Virus record (IMG/VR): IMGVR_UViG_3300032334_000005
Location: 1-21,139 of that record
Length of the DNA stretch: 21,139 bases
From: a virus
Strand: one strand, 5' to 3'
A program made the translations under genes and the position numbers. Below are positions 1-6,021 of this stretch, piece by piece (the stretch's first letter is position 1; the number at the start of each line of letters is the position of its first letter). The notes under the pieces were generated by a model. That model saw nothing but the letters and a program-made list of their open reading frames with translations. It ran no database searches and was not told the origin of the DNA.

Positions 1-347
1 AATCCATAGATTGCACCGAAGATACCAACGATTAACCATTGATACCAACTAGGGAATCTTCCAAAGTAATCAAAGAATAAATCTAATTTAGATTTGATAT
101 TAACATCATCACTAATGATGGCATAAGATAATACAAGAATAGGAATACATACTATGACTAAAACAAATTCATCTTTCCAGGTTTTGTCTTGCTGATCATA
201 AACATCTCTTTGATATTCAATCTCACCACGAGCCATACGTTCATAGTGTCGTTTCTCTGCTTCTGATTCTAATAGTTCTGATTGCTTATGATTCTTATAA
301 ATCTCAGCACCAGTTTTAAAAACAGTTGGTAATATGCTCCACCACAT
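1..347 (-). CDS. Two-TM membrane protein next to lysozyme, holin candidate (partial, 3' end cut by window edge)
   Basis: Open from ATG at 347 to the window edge: 115 codons seen and the C-terminus missing. The protein begins MWWSILPTVFKTG and continues with a charged, Glu/Arg-rich probable helix (about residues 20-58). It then has a hydrophobic segment at about 61-79 (FVLVIVCIPILVLSYAIIS), a short soluble loop containing DYFGRFPSWYQW, and a second hydrophobic segment from about 102 to the edge. The start overlaps the lysozyme stop as TAATG (shared A at 347), so it is translationally coupled to the endolysin. Proteins of this look sit beside the lysozyme in marine podoviruses and are usually left hypothetical. 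With two membrane segments next to a signal-less endolysin, a holin or lysis-accessory role is the natural inference, but no holin family can be named from sequence alone. Confidence 0.8.
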   Translation of the reverse strand, partial: MWWSILPTVFKTGAEIYKNHKQSELLESEAEKRHYERMARGEIEYQRDVYDQQDKTWKDEFVLVIVCIPILVLSYAIISDDVNIKSKLDLFFDYFGRFPSWYQWLIVGIFGAIYG

Positions 348-781
348 TATATTGTACACTTCCTTACTAAGTTAGCCAGCTCTTCGCATCTGCTTGGTGT
401 CTGTCTATACCATGCTGAGTTTAACATTTCTACAGCAGCTCTTGTGTAATCAAATTCTTTTAAAGCTGCAAACATATTCTTAAACTTAGATACACCAGTC
501 TTTCCTAATTGAAATACCATTTCAATGATAACACCTTTAACAAGCATAGGTAATGGTGATGTACCTACTAATTCTTCCATACCTTGCTTAGCTTTATTAA
601 AATCTTTATCAAATAATTCTTCTAATATATCTTTGTCGTAGATAATACCTTCTTCAAAATCATCATCTTCAGTAAGTAGATGACCATAACCAATAGTACC
701 TTTGCCAAGTGAATCTAAATAAACTTTGGCAGAGAAACCTTCGTGCTTCTTGATGCGTGTCTTAACGTCTTCGTAATTCAT
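347..781 (-). CDS. Endolysin: T4-type lysozyme (glycoside hydrolase family 24)
   Basis: This 144-residue muramidase should hydrolyse the MurNAc-GlcNAc bond of peptidoglycan to lyse the host. The T4 lysozyme catalytic triad is present with exact spacing: Glu14 in KHEGF, Asp23 in VYLDS and Thr29 in GTIGYGHLL, matching E11/D20/T26 of T4 gpE. The C-terminal half keeps the family signature AWYRQTPSRCEEL, equivalent to the WYNQTPNRA region of T4 lysozyme. There is no signal peptide or SAR-type N-terminal anchor, so release across the inner membrane should need a holin. ATG at 781 overlaps the stop of the upstream nuclease gene (ATGA, 4 bases), and its own stop overlaps the next gene as TAATG. Length is slightly below T4 lysozyme (164). 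Activity is very likely; timing would depend on the membrane proteins in the same block. Confidence 0.95.
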   Translation of the reverse strand: MNYEDVKTRIKKHEGFSAKVYLDSLGKGTIGYGHLLTEDDDFEEGIIYDKDILEELFDKDFNKAKQGMEELVGTSPLPMLVKGVIIEMVFQLGKTGVSKFKNMFAALKEFDYTRAAVEMLNSAWYRQTPSRCEELANLVRKCTI

Positions 782-1083
782 TTGATTATTACTTTACCAT
801 CTTCATATACATAAACAATCTTTACGTTTAAACTTTTTTGTATTTTAGATGGAGATCTATTTATTCTATCGTTCTTTTTGTGTGCGTACTTAGTAGCTGA
901 CTTTCTATAAGATACAGTCTTAACATCGTAGTTAGTATATTCATTTGTTTTAGTATTTAGTACAACTAGATCTACTGGACCAACACCACCTGTAGGTGTG
1001 AATACTAACACATTAGGTTGTGTACTGAAATAAGATTGAGCTATTAGTTGTGATGTAATACCCTTACGATGCTTTAAATTCAC
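778..1083 (-). CDS. Small PD-(D/E)XK-fold nuclease (resolvase/endonuclease-like)
   Basis: 101 residues, basic. The sequence shows a helix with KGITSQLIAQSYF, then a strand and turn with TPTGGVGPVDLVVL, then NYDVKT. This gives the core PD-(D/E)XK arrangement with Asp38 and the Asp53-x-Lys55 pair, followed by a Lys/Arg-rich tail (about 59-83) that would suit DNA contact. The early helix lacks the Glu many Holliday-junction resolvases have at that position, with Ser-Gln instead. From family knowledge this could be a junction resolvase, a nicking endonuclease or a host-DNA-degrading nuclease; the exact substrate cannot be read. The start is a GTG at 1083 preceded by AAGGG at close spacing; no in-frame ATG lies nearby. 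It overlaps the lysozyme start by 4 bases, so a DNA enzyme is embedded in the lysis block. Confidence 0.75.
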   Translation of the reverse strand: MNLKHRKGITSQLIAQSYFSTQPNVLVFTPTGGVGPVDLVVLNTKTNEYTNYDVKTVSYRKSATKYAHKKNDRINRSPSKIQKSLNVKIVYVYEDGKVIIK

Positions 1084-1104
1084 TAAACCCTTTTAGTTTT
1101 TTGT

Positions 1105-1350
1105 TTATCTAAATTGAAAGAAACTACCAATCGCTGTAGCGATACCACCAAGGAATATAATAAAATAAATAACACCCTTTCCTTTGTTCATATCACCACG
1201 AAGATCATTCATATCAATACGAAGATCTTTGACTTCAACCTTTAACTCATCAATTGTTTTAATAAGTTGTGCCATTCTTTCAGCACATACTTTTTCATGT
1301 GCCGATAGTCTGACTGATGTAGCAGATATAGGTTGTTTCTTTCTCTTCAT
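1105..1350 (-). CDS. Coiled-coil protein with C-terminal TM, XhlA/holin-like
   Basis: 81 residues. A basic N-terminus (MKRKKQPISATSVRLS) is followed by a predicted amphipathic coiled coil at about 27-55 (repeated I/L-x-x-L spacing with D/E/K) and one hydrophobic segment at about 59-78 (GVIYFIIFLGGIATAIGSFF), ending in QFR. This soluble-coil-then-TM layout with a very short C-terminus is the layout of the XhlA haemolysin/holin-associated family and of several class III holins. Family membership is inferred from layout and position, not from a diagnostic motif. It is the first gene after the terminator at 1413-1436, and the nuclease and lysozyme follow within 25 bases, so it probably heads the lysis transcript. 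ATG at 1350 has an AGG about 5 bases upstream, within an inverted repeat. Confidence 0.7.
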   Translation of the reverse strand: MKRKKQPISATSVRLSAHEKVCAERMAQLIKTIDELKVEVKDLRIDMNDLRGDMNKGKGVIYFIIFLGGIATAIGSFFQFR

Positions 1351-1351
1351 G

Positions 1352-1365
1352 CACTACCTATAGTG
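1352..1365 (-). promoter_or_regulatory. Inverted repeat over the start region of the holin-like gene
   Basis: CACTA and TAGTG flank a four-base TAGG centre, read on the minus strand, and end one base before the ATG at 1350. As RNA this is a 5-bp hairpin with the AGG ribosome-binding bases in the loop; as DNA it could be a short operator over the promoter start. Either would suit controlled lysis timing, but the stem is short. Confidence 0.3.
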
Positions 1366-1385
1366 GCTGTGCATAACTAAGTCAA
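1357..1385 (-). promoter_or_regulatory. Candidate promoter in front of the lysis block
   Basis: Read on the minus strand there is TTGACT (1385-1380), a 17-base spacer, then TATAGG (1362-1357). This is a fair sigma70-type match, with 5 of 6 bases at -35 and 4 of 6 at -10. The same stretch contains CACTATAGG (1365-1357), identical to the core of T7-family RNA polymerase promoters around the start site, although the upstream specificity bases do not match T7. It lies directly downstream of a terminator, where a new start would be expected. A bacterial-type start would fall at or next to the ATG at 1350, giving an almost leaderless message; a T7-type start would give an 8-base leader. Not proven; AT-rich DNA gives such matches by chance. 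Confidence 0.3.
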
Positions 1386-1412
1386 TTGTGAATTGTATGG
1401 GGATAGTTAAAT

Positions 1413-1436
1413 AAAGGTGGTATTTCTACCACCCTT
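1413..1436 (-). terminator. Rho-independent terminator
   Basis: Read on the minus strand, AAGGGTGGTA, a GAAA tetraloop, then TACCACCTTT form a 10-bp stem with one G-U pair. It is followed by ATTTAACT, a T-rich tail continuous with the stem's last Ts. The GNRA-type loop adds stability. It lies 11 bases after the stop of the 50-residue acidic gene and upstream of the lysis block, so it would end the long late transcript. The reverse direction has a weaker tail, so it looks directional. Confidence 0.7.
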
Positions 1437-1446
1437 ATCCTATAGA

Positions 1447-1599
1447 CTAGTCTTCGTCTTCTTCTTCGTCTATATCAAGATCCTCATCTTCTGATTCATC
1501 ATCATAAGAATCATCTTGGTTCACTTGGAGTTCCAAGTCATCTAATAAATCTTTTATTTCATAGATAATATCAGATGGAGATTTTTTCTTTTTTGCCAT
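1447..1599 (-). CDS. 50-residue protein with strongly acidic C-terminal tail
   Basis: ATG at 1599 is preceded by AGGAG at a 5-base spacing, the best ribosome-binding site in this part of the window, and the frame runs 50 codons to TAG at 1447. The N-terminus is basic (MAKKKKSPSD). A middle helix IIYEIKDLLDDLELQV follows, and the last 22 residues are almost entirely Asp/Glu (the end reads DLDIDEEEDED). No family is recognised. Acidic tails of this kind occur on single-stranded-DNA-binding proteins, on DNA-mimic inhibitors and on some assembly chaperones, so a role in binding a basic partner is possible, but that is inference. The terminator follows directly. The good ribosome-binding site and skewed composition argue that it is real. 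Confidence 0.75.
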   Translation of the reverse strand: MAKKKKSPSDIIYEIKDLLDDLELQVNQDDSYDDESEDEDLDIDEEEDED

Positions 1600-1697
1600 G
1601 CTAACTCCTATGTTGGTTTGGCAGTGCGGAAATAGAATTAATTGAATAATAAGTAAATAAAATTATTTTTTATAACTAATTGAATTATAGATATTAT

Positions 1698-1961
1698 TTA
1701 TTTTTTTTTATTTGATTGCTGTTTTAATTCTTCAACTTCTCTTGTTAGAACTGCAATGGTTGTTTCTTGTTTAGATACCCAATATGTTATGCCAATTACT
1801 TGAGTTAATATAAAGCTAAAGTAAATGATTAGCATCTTTGGAGAGAAATAACTTTTAAGTTCTTTTAATGCTTTTCTTATCTCAACTATTTCATCGCCAT
1901 GATCTAATACAATCTTCTGTATATTCTCAACCAATCTATATGTAACTCTGCCTATATCCAT
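1698..1961 (-). CDS. Small single-TM protein with coiled-coil tail
   Basis: 87 residues. The N-terminal soluble helix (about 5-38) is charged and amphipathic. A hydrophobic segment at about 43-62 (MLIIYFSFILTQVIGITYWV) is followed by a Glu/Leu-rich coil (TREVEELKQQ) and a basic end (SNKKK). No family is identified. The single span near mid-protein and its position upstream of the lysis block are compatible with a holin, antiholin or spanin-like accessory role, but no lipobox or signal peptidase site is visible. The ribosome-binding site is poor and the base before ATG at 1961 belongs to an AT-rich stretch. The following 98 bases (1600-1697) are extremely AT-rich with no gene. Confidence 0.65.
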   Translation of the reverse strand: MDIGRVTYRLVENIQKIVLDHGDEIVEIRKALKELKSYFSPKMLIIYFSFILTQVIGITYWVSKQETTIAVLTREVEELKQQSNKKK

Positions 1962-1997
1962 AGGTTACATATATAGAAATGATTTGTCTAAATAAAG

Positions 1998-2120
1998 TTA
2001 TTTATTCTTATATATTTTTTCTACTGCTTCTAAATAATTATTCCAGAAAGACTTAACGTCTGCTGAATAATCATTAAAGAATTTATTCCAGTATGACTTG
2101 ATGTCAGTATAGTTTAACAT
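1998..2120 (-). CDS. 40-residue helical protein, internal duplication
   Basis: ATG at 2120 follows GGAGA at good spacing; the frame ends with TAA at 1998. The protein is a likely amphipathic helix made of two similar halves: DIKSYWNKFFNDYSA and DVKSFWNNYLEAVEK, both aromatic-rich with the pattern D-(I/V)-K-S-(Y/F)-W-N. It has no membrane-length hydrophobic run. The pattern recalls phasin-like helices, but no function can be assigned. It sits between two small membrane proteins. The ribosome-binding site and the repeated pattern support a real gene. Confidence 0.65.
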   Translation of the reverse strand: MLNYTDIKSYWNKFFNDYSADVKSFWNNYLEAVEKIYKNK

Positions 2121-2162
2121 AGTATTCTCCATTGGTTAATGAAGTCTATATAGGTTAAATTA

Positions 2163-2270
2163 TTATATTTTCAATATGGCTTTGATAGATTCAATAGCTT
2201 TACTGATTTCATCTTTATAAGCATAACCAATGAAACCTCCAGCTAGTAAACCAATTATTAATGTAATCAT
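2163..2270 (-). CDS. 35-residue single-TM micro-protein
   Basis: ATG at 2270 follows AGGAAA, which lies in the last codons of the glycosyltransferase gene; that stop ends one base before this ATG, so translation is probably coupled. The N-terminal half is a glycine-rich membrane segment (MITLIIGLLAGGFIGYAY) and the rest is a short amphipathic helix (KDEISKAIESIKAILK). This is the size and shape of a small pore-forming or membrane-regulatory peptide. Function is not recognised. The start context and clean membrane-helix design support expression. Confidence 0.65.
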   Translation of the reverse strand: MITLIIGLLAGGFIGYAYKDEISKAIESIKAILKI

Positions 2271-2271
2271 A

Positions 2272-3027
2272 TTATTTCCTGTTTAGTTGAGTCATGAACA
2301 TACCACTATATTCGGTATTTCCCAAGTGTGTAATTGGTGTAGATATATCTGTCCAGATCTCAAAGCCACACTCTTCAGCTAATCTACAGAAATAATAATC
2401 TTCTGATAAGAATCTATTAACACCATCTTTTTCTTTGTAAATTCCGACAGGGAAAAAATCATACGCATTATCTGATCCTTCTATTCCTGTTCTTAGATCT
2501 GGTTTGTATTTAAGCTGAGGATTCTTATCTATGATAGTAGTAAAGACATTACGCTTAATCATCATGAAACCTGTGGCACTTTCTTTTACCCTTGCGAATC
2601 CCTGTTTAAATTCTGTGTTAGGATAAAGATTAACATTGAACTGCAAAAGATAATCACGCATTGTTTGTTCATCTATATTATTATTTTCTTTGATACGATC
2701 TAGTAATTGCTGCCAGTAAAATCCTTTTACAGGATAGGTGCATGTAACAACTTCTTTATTAAACTCTATAACTCTTAAAAGATTTTGTAATGTAAATCCA
2801 ATATCAGCATCAATAAATAATAAGTGTGTTCCATTAAATTCTTTATTATCTAGGAACTTAGTTACAAACTTATTTCTAGCACGATTGATTAAGGATTCAG
2901 TAGGTAAGGTTTCTATTCTAAGATTGTGTCCCATATCATTTAAAGGTTTGATGCAATTAAATAATGAATGGAATGTCATGTTACTGACGTTGCCACCATA
3001 GCAAGTTATCGCTATTACGATGTTCAT
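2272..3027 (-). CDS. GT-A-fold glycosyltransferase
   Basis: 251 residues, predicted to transfer a sugar from a nucleotide-sugar donor. The sequence starts with a Rossmann-like strand (MNIVIAITCYGG) and has a metal-binding DXD motif at 73-75 in LLFIDADIGF. A middle substrate loop holds ATGFMMIKRNVF (about 151-162), and the ending SEDYYFCRLAEECG (208-221) supplies a probable catalytic Glu/Asp pair, with His234 in PITHLG as a likely metal ligand. These features in this order are typical of GT-A enzymes, including phage members. The acceptor is unknown: virion fibres, host surface glycans or phage DNA are all possible. The ATG overlaps the stop of the 84-residue gene by 4 bases, and an oxygenase gene lies just upstream, so the three genes are probably made together. 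Confidence 0.8.
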   Translation of the reverse strand: MNIVIAITCYGGNVSNMTFHSLFNCIKPLNDMGHNLRIETLPTESLINRARNKFVTKFLDNKEFNGTHLLFIDADIGFTLQNLLRVIEFNKEVVTCTYPVKGFYWQQLLDRIKENNNIDEQTMRDYLLQFNVNLYPNTEFKQGFARVKESATGFMMIKRNVFTTIIDKNPQLKYKPDLRTGIEGSDNAYDFFPVGIYKEKDGVNRFLSEDYYFCRLAEECGFEIWTDISTPITHLGNTEYSGMFMTQLNRK

Positions 3028-3278
3028 TTTACTTTATTAAAGTATTCAATACATTCAGCTATAGTTTGCTGTCTAATATACTCATCTCTAATTTCTTGTG
3101 ATGTTGGTTGTGGGTATATGCTTTCCCATCTATCTATAATAAATTCTCCAGCAGAAGTTAAATCATAACTAGCTTCAGGTGCTAAAGACTTCATTACTGT
3201 ATTAATACCCCAGGCAAAACCATGCTCATTGGTAAATTCTTTAATTGTTTCTTCTATGTTAATTTTTCTTATTATCAT
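3024..3278 (-). CDS. Unknown 84-residue protein between oxygenase and glycosyltransferase
   Basis: No family is recognised with confidence. The protein has an aromatic N-terminal half (EFTNEHGFAWGINTVM), then FIIDRWES, then a proline-containing turn YPQPTSQEIRDEY that leads into a terminal helix (QQTIAECIEYFNK). No membrane segment, signal or metal motif is visible. It overlaps the oxygenase by 4 bases upstream (ATGA at 3278-3275) and the glycosyltransferase by 4 bases downstream, so it belongs to the same translational unit. The P-x-P-T-x-x-E-(I/L) turn before a terminal helix also occurs in small phage tail-assembly proteins, which is only a weak hint. Confidence 0.7.
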   Translation of the reverse strand: MIIRKINIEETIKEFTNEHGFAWGINTVMKSLAPEASYDLTSAGEFIIDRWESIYPQPTSQEIRDEYIRQQTIAECIEYFNKVK

Positions 3279-3886
3279 AATATAAGTTCAGTTAAGTTCT
3301 TATTGTTACCAACTGTTCCTTTAATAAAGACATTAAAAGCTAAACTAATTCTAGTATTATCTCCTTGTTTAGTTTCTACCATGTGAGTTAATGAAGATGG
3401 AAATAGTATTATATCTCCAGTCTTTACAGAAAACCACCAAGATTCTGAATTCCATATATTCCAATCTTTTACTTCTGGTTTTATAATTGAATATTTTTCA
3501 TTAAAAAATTTAATCTTATCATGTTCTTCATGACAGTTAATATAGAACACTCCTGATACTAATGAGTTAGGATGTACATGTTTGTGATGATATTGATTTG
3601 TTTCGGTATAGTTTAACCAAGACTGTGTAATGTAAGGTGTAATATTATTGCTTGGAGAAATAACTTTATCAAAGTAATCTTGCATTCTTAAATCTAACTC
3701 TTGTTTTAAATTTTTAAATGATTTGTTATTAAGAATATTATTATCATTTGAAGTTGTATTTCCTTCATTATTGTAAGTATTTAATTTAGTCTTATCAATA
3801 AATGATAATTCTTTAGCTGTTAATTCTCTATCTAATTTAGATATGTAAATTGGTGTTGGGAATATCCCATTGATATTAGCTTCCAC
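3275..3886 (-). CDS. 2-oxoglutarate/Fe(II)-dependent oxygenase
   Basis: 203 residues. The N-terminus NGIFPTPIY is typical of the phage/cyanophage 2OG-FeII_Oxy_5 type. The core shows SWLNYTETNQYHHKHVHP with the first metal-ligand cluster (His101, His103, His105), LVSGVFYI, then GDIILFPSSLTHMV with the distal His168, and Arg179 in NTRISLAFN, the expected 2-oxoglutarate carboxylate anchor. These give a double-stranded beta-helix hydroxylase; in this family the usual HxD pair is often replaced by His-rich variants. The substrate cannot be read. The start is GTG at 3886, with AAAGG 7 bases upstream; no ATG lies near. It follows the fibre genes and is coupled to a glycosyltransferase, which suggests modification of virion protein or host surface. 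Confidence 0.85.
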   Translation of the reverse strand: MEANINGIFPTPIYISKLDRELTAKELSFIDKTKLNTYNNEGNTTSNDNNILNNKSFKNLKQELDLRMQDYFDKVISPSNNITPYITQSWLNYTETNQYHHKHVHPNSLVSGVFYINCHEEHDKIKFFNEKYSIIKPEVKDWNIWNSESWWFSVKTGDIILFPSSLTHMVETKQGDNTRISLAFNVFIKGTVGNNKNLTELIL

Positions 3887-3912
3887 TTTTATACCTTTCG
3901 TTTTTTAAACTA

Positions 3913-4308
3913 CTATACTTCTACTATATCCCAAGTCAATGTTGATTCGTTCCAAGTATATTTATCACTGTCATTTGGTCTTGGAACTGGTGATTCCCAT
4001 TTACAAGTATTTTCGTTTAATATCCAAGAGTTGTAAATTTTAGGTGGTATAAAAGCATCTCTAGTTTCATCATAAGTATATCCTATTCCTGCATGATTTT
4101 TTCTAAAAGGTGTTCCATTATTATTATGAACTCCACCATCAGTATTATAAGATGTTTGTTTCCAAATAGCCCAGCCAGTTAATTTTGTTAAAAAATCAAT
4201 TCCATTAACTTCTTGTTCAATTCCATTAGAATCTTTTAGTACGTTATTATGTACTGATAAAACTTCTATTACTTTTGAATTTAATCCTATTTTTGCGAAT
4301 GATGCCAT
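3913..4308 (-). CDS. Conserved marine-phage protein (MASFAKIGLNSKV type), fibre companion
   Basis: 131 residues, of a type seen widely in cyanophages and other marine tailed phages and usually left hypothetical. The N-terminus MASFAKIGLNSKVIEVLSV and the central GWAIWKQTSYNTDGG and GTPFRKNHAGIGYTYDE blocks are characteristic. The C-terminus has two short Trp repeats (KWESPVPRPNDS and TWNESTLTWDIVEV), similar to the W-x(n)-P-x-P turns of tail-assembly proteins. The start overlaps the stop of the glycine-rich adhesin (TAATG at 4310-4306), so it is the coupled companion of that fibre. A structural or fibre-assembly role is inference from position. In related phages the homologue likewise lies near fibre genes, as far as I recall. 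Confidence 0.75.
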   Translation of the reverse strand: MASFAKIGLNSKVIEVLSVHNNVLKDSNGIEQEVNGIDFLTKLTGWAIWKQTSYNTDGGVHNNNGTPFRKNHAGIGYTYDETRDAFIPPKIYNSWILNENTCKWESPVPRPNDSDKYTWNESTLTWDIVEV

Positions 4309-5837
4309 TATGCTGTATAACTCCCACTACCTGTAAATGTTAAAATTGTATTTGCACCAGACGTTGTAATTGTTGGAGAACCACTTGATGTTCCTGAATA
4401 TCTACCAGTTGGTACACTTAATATAACAACACCTTTGCCACCAGCAGTAGTTCCACCACCACCAATTCCACCTCCACCTCCACCTCCAGTATTAACTGTT
4501 CCTATGGTAGCTTGTCTTGTATTATAAGCACCTCCTGCACCACCACCACCAGTTCCTCCATTTAGTGGAGTATTTTCAGAACCACAACCACCTCCACCAC
4601 CAGCATAAGTTACTGAACTGCCTGTGATTGAAGAAGCTGTACCATTTCCTCCAGAAGCACCTGCACCATTAGCATTAGGTGGATTTAGACCAGAAGAACC
4701 TACTGCACTAGCACCACCACCACCTCCAGCACTTCCTGTATTTTGTGGTCCAGTTCCACCATTACCACCTATACCACCATTATTTCCTTGACTTGGAGAT
4801 GTGCTAGGAGTGTTTCCTGTTCCACCTGTATTAAAAGTTGTTCCAGAACCATTATCAGAACCAGCACCACCACCTGATCCACCATTTTTACCTGCTCTAT
4901 TAGCTACTGTTGGAATTCCCCAAGTTCCACCACCACCTCCTCCAGCAGAAGTAATAGTTGTTAATCCTGAACCAGAAATTGAAGAACTTGAACCATTATT
5001 ACCTGCTGTATCATTATTTCCACTTACTGTGGCACCACCATCTCCAACTGTTACTGTAATTACAGTTGAAGTTGCAACTGCTGAATAAGTACCAGTTCTA
5101 TATCCACCAGCACCTCCTCCACCTGCATAATATCCACTACCACCACTTCCTCCACCACCTATTACTAAATATTCTATATTATTTGGTGGTGTTTCAAATG
5201 TTACATCATCATCAACTGTTGGAATCCAACCTTGTGTTGCACCAGAATAAATTAATGTAACTGATTGACCAGATGTATTGTAAATAGGATTTGGAGAAGT
5301 ATATCCTTGAAAGTTTAAAGAATTTTGATTTATTGTAACTGCGTTTGTTCCCCATGTTCTAAGATAATCAGATAATATAATTGTATCACCATTAGTCGCA
5401 GAAGCAGGTAATGTTACAGTACAAGCATTTGAAGTTGTATTAATCCAATATCCTCTACTAGCGACAGCAGTTAATGTTGAGGCAGTAACAATAGATTGCC
5501 AAGCAATTAATCCTGTTGTACCTGAAGCAAGTTTAGCAGAAGTTATTGTACCATCGCTAGGAGTACCTATTGAAAGAACATCACCTAATACTAAAATAAA
5601 ATCTATTGAGTCAGAAGCAGTTAAAGCATCTGAGAATATTATTGTTGAACCTGATATTGTATAAGCTGAAGTTGGCGATTGAATAACACCATTTAAAGAT
5701 ACAATACAGTTGTTTGCAGTTTGTGGAAAATACGCAACTCCACCATTTAATAAATTGTATGTAGCTGTAGCAGATGTAACTATAGCATCTAGCTTTACAA
5801 AATTTCCTACAACTGGTTGTTTACCTATGTATGCCAT
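4308..5837 (-). CDS. Glycine-rich tail fibre / receptor-binding adhesin
   Basis: 509 residues. The N-terminal domain (MAYIGKQPVVGNFVKLDAI, about 1-120) resembles the attachment modules of marine phage fibres and ends in GTPSDGTITSAKLASG, a relative of the ITDGxIVNADI segment in the two neighbouring fibres. A beta-rich middle (about 120-220) follows. From about 222 (NIEYLVIGGGGSGGSG) to 460 there is a glycine-rich domain with runs of 4-8 Gly and a GAGG/GGGG pattern, closed by GGKGVVILSVPTGRYSG and TSGANTILTFTGSGSYTA, the usual ending of this adhesin type. Polyglycine-sandwich receptor-binding domains are known in phage adhesins; the receptor is unknown. It is coupled through TAATG at both ends. 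The proline-rich frame on the other strand is only a shadow. Confidence 0.85.
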   Translation of the reverse strand: MAYIGKQPVVGNFVKLDAIVTSATATYNLLNGGVAYFPQTANNCIVSLNGVIQSPTSAYTISGSTIIFSDALTASDSIDFILVLGDVLSIGTPSDGTITSAKLASGTTGLIAWQSIVTASTLTAVASRGYWINTTSNACTVTLPASATNGDTIILSDYLRTWGTNAVTINQNSLNFQGYTSPNPIYNTSGQSVTLIYSGATQGWIPTVDDDVTFETPPNNIEYLVIGGGGSGGSGYYAGGGGAGGYRTGTYSAVATSTVITVTVGDGGATVSGNNDTAGNNGSSSSISGSGLTTITSAGGGGGGTWGIPTVANRAGKNGGSGGGAGSDNGSGTTFNTGGTGNTPSTSPSQGNNGGIGGNGGTGPQNTGSAGGGGGASAVGSSGLNPPNANGAGASGGNGTASSITGSSVTYAGGGGGCGSENTPLNGGTGGGGAGGAYNTRQATIGTVNTGGGGGGGIGGGGTTAGGKGVVILSVPTGRYSGTSSGSPTITTSGANTILTFTGSGSYTA

Positions 5838-6019
5838 TATTTATTATTTTCTATTACTTGTAATTCTTTTTGTTTATTTAAAATAGATTGAACATCTATA
5901 GGATTATAACCATTTTCCCAAGTCAAAGTTGATAAATCTTCATTACCAGCAGATCCACTAATGCTAGCTTGAGCATTTGGATCTATTGCTAATAGTGCAT
6001 CTAAAAAACTTATTTTCAT
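5837..6019 (-). CDS. Small fibre-companion protein, XkdW-like (60 aa)
   Basis: 60 residues. It shows MKISFLDALLAIDPNAQASISG, then TLTWENGYNPIDVQSILNKQ, ending in a short helix. The pattern of Asp-Pro-Asn-Ala-Gln, a single Trp flanked by charged residues, then a Pro followed by a terminal helix is common in small proteins beside phage tail-fibre genes (XkdW-like and tail-fibre-assembly-like). Membership is inferred from this layout. ATG at 6019 is two bases after the stop of the upstream fibre, with AGGA in the last codons of that fibre, and its stop overlaps the next fibre start (TAATG). It could be a chaperone or a stub of the fibre. Confidence 0.7.
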   Translation of the reverse strand: MKISFLDALLAIDPNAQASISGSAGNEDLSTLTWENGYNPIDVQSILNKQKELQVIENNK

Positions 6020-6021
6020 AA

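Noticed and set aside
1600-1697. Possible promoter or origin in the very AT-rich gap
   Set aside because: Nothing beyond A/T runs and a TATAAA string; no repeats or clear -35 element.
2738-3168. Plus-strand frames over the glycosyltransferase and the 84-residue gene
   Set aside because: Shadows; the minus-strand frames carry recognisable motifs and coupled junctions.
4801-5260. Plus-strand frames rich in Pro and His/Leu inside the glycine-rich adhesin
   Set aside because: They are the reverse complement of Gly-rich codons; no ribosome-binding site, and the minus-strand gene is well supported.
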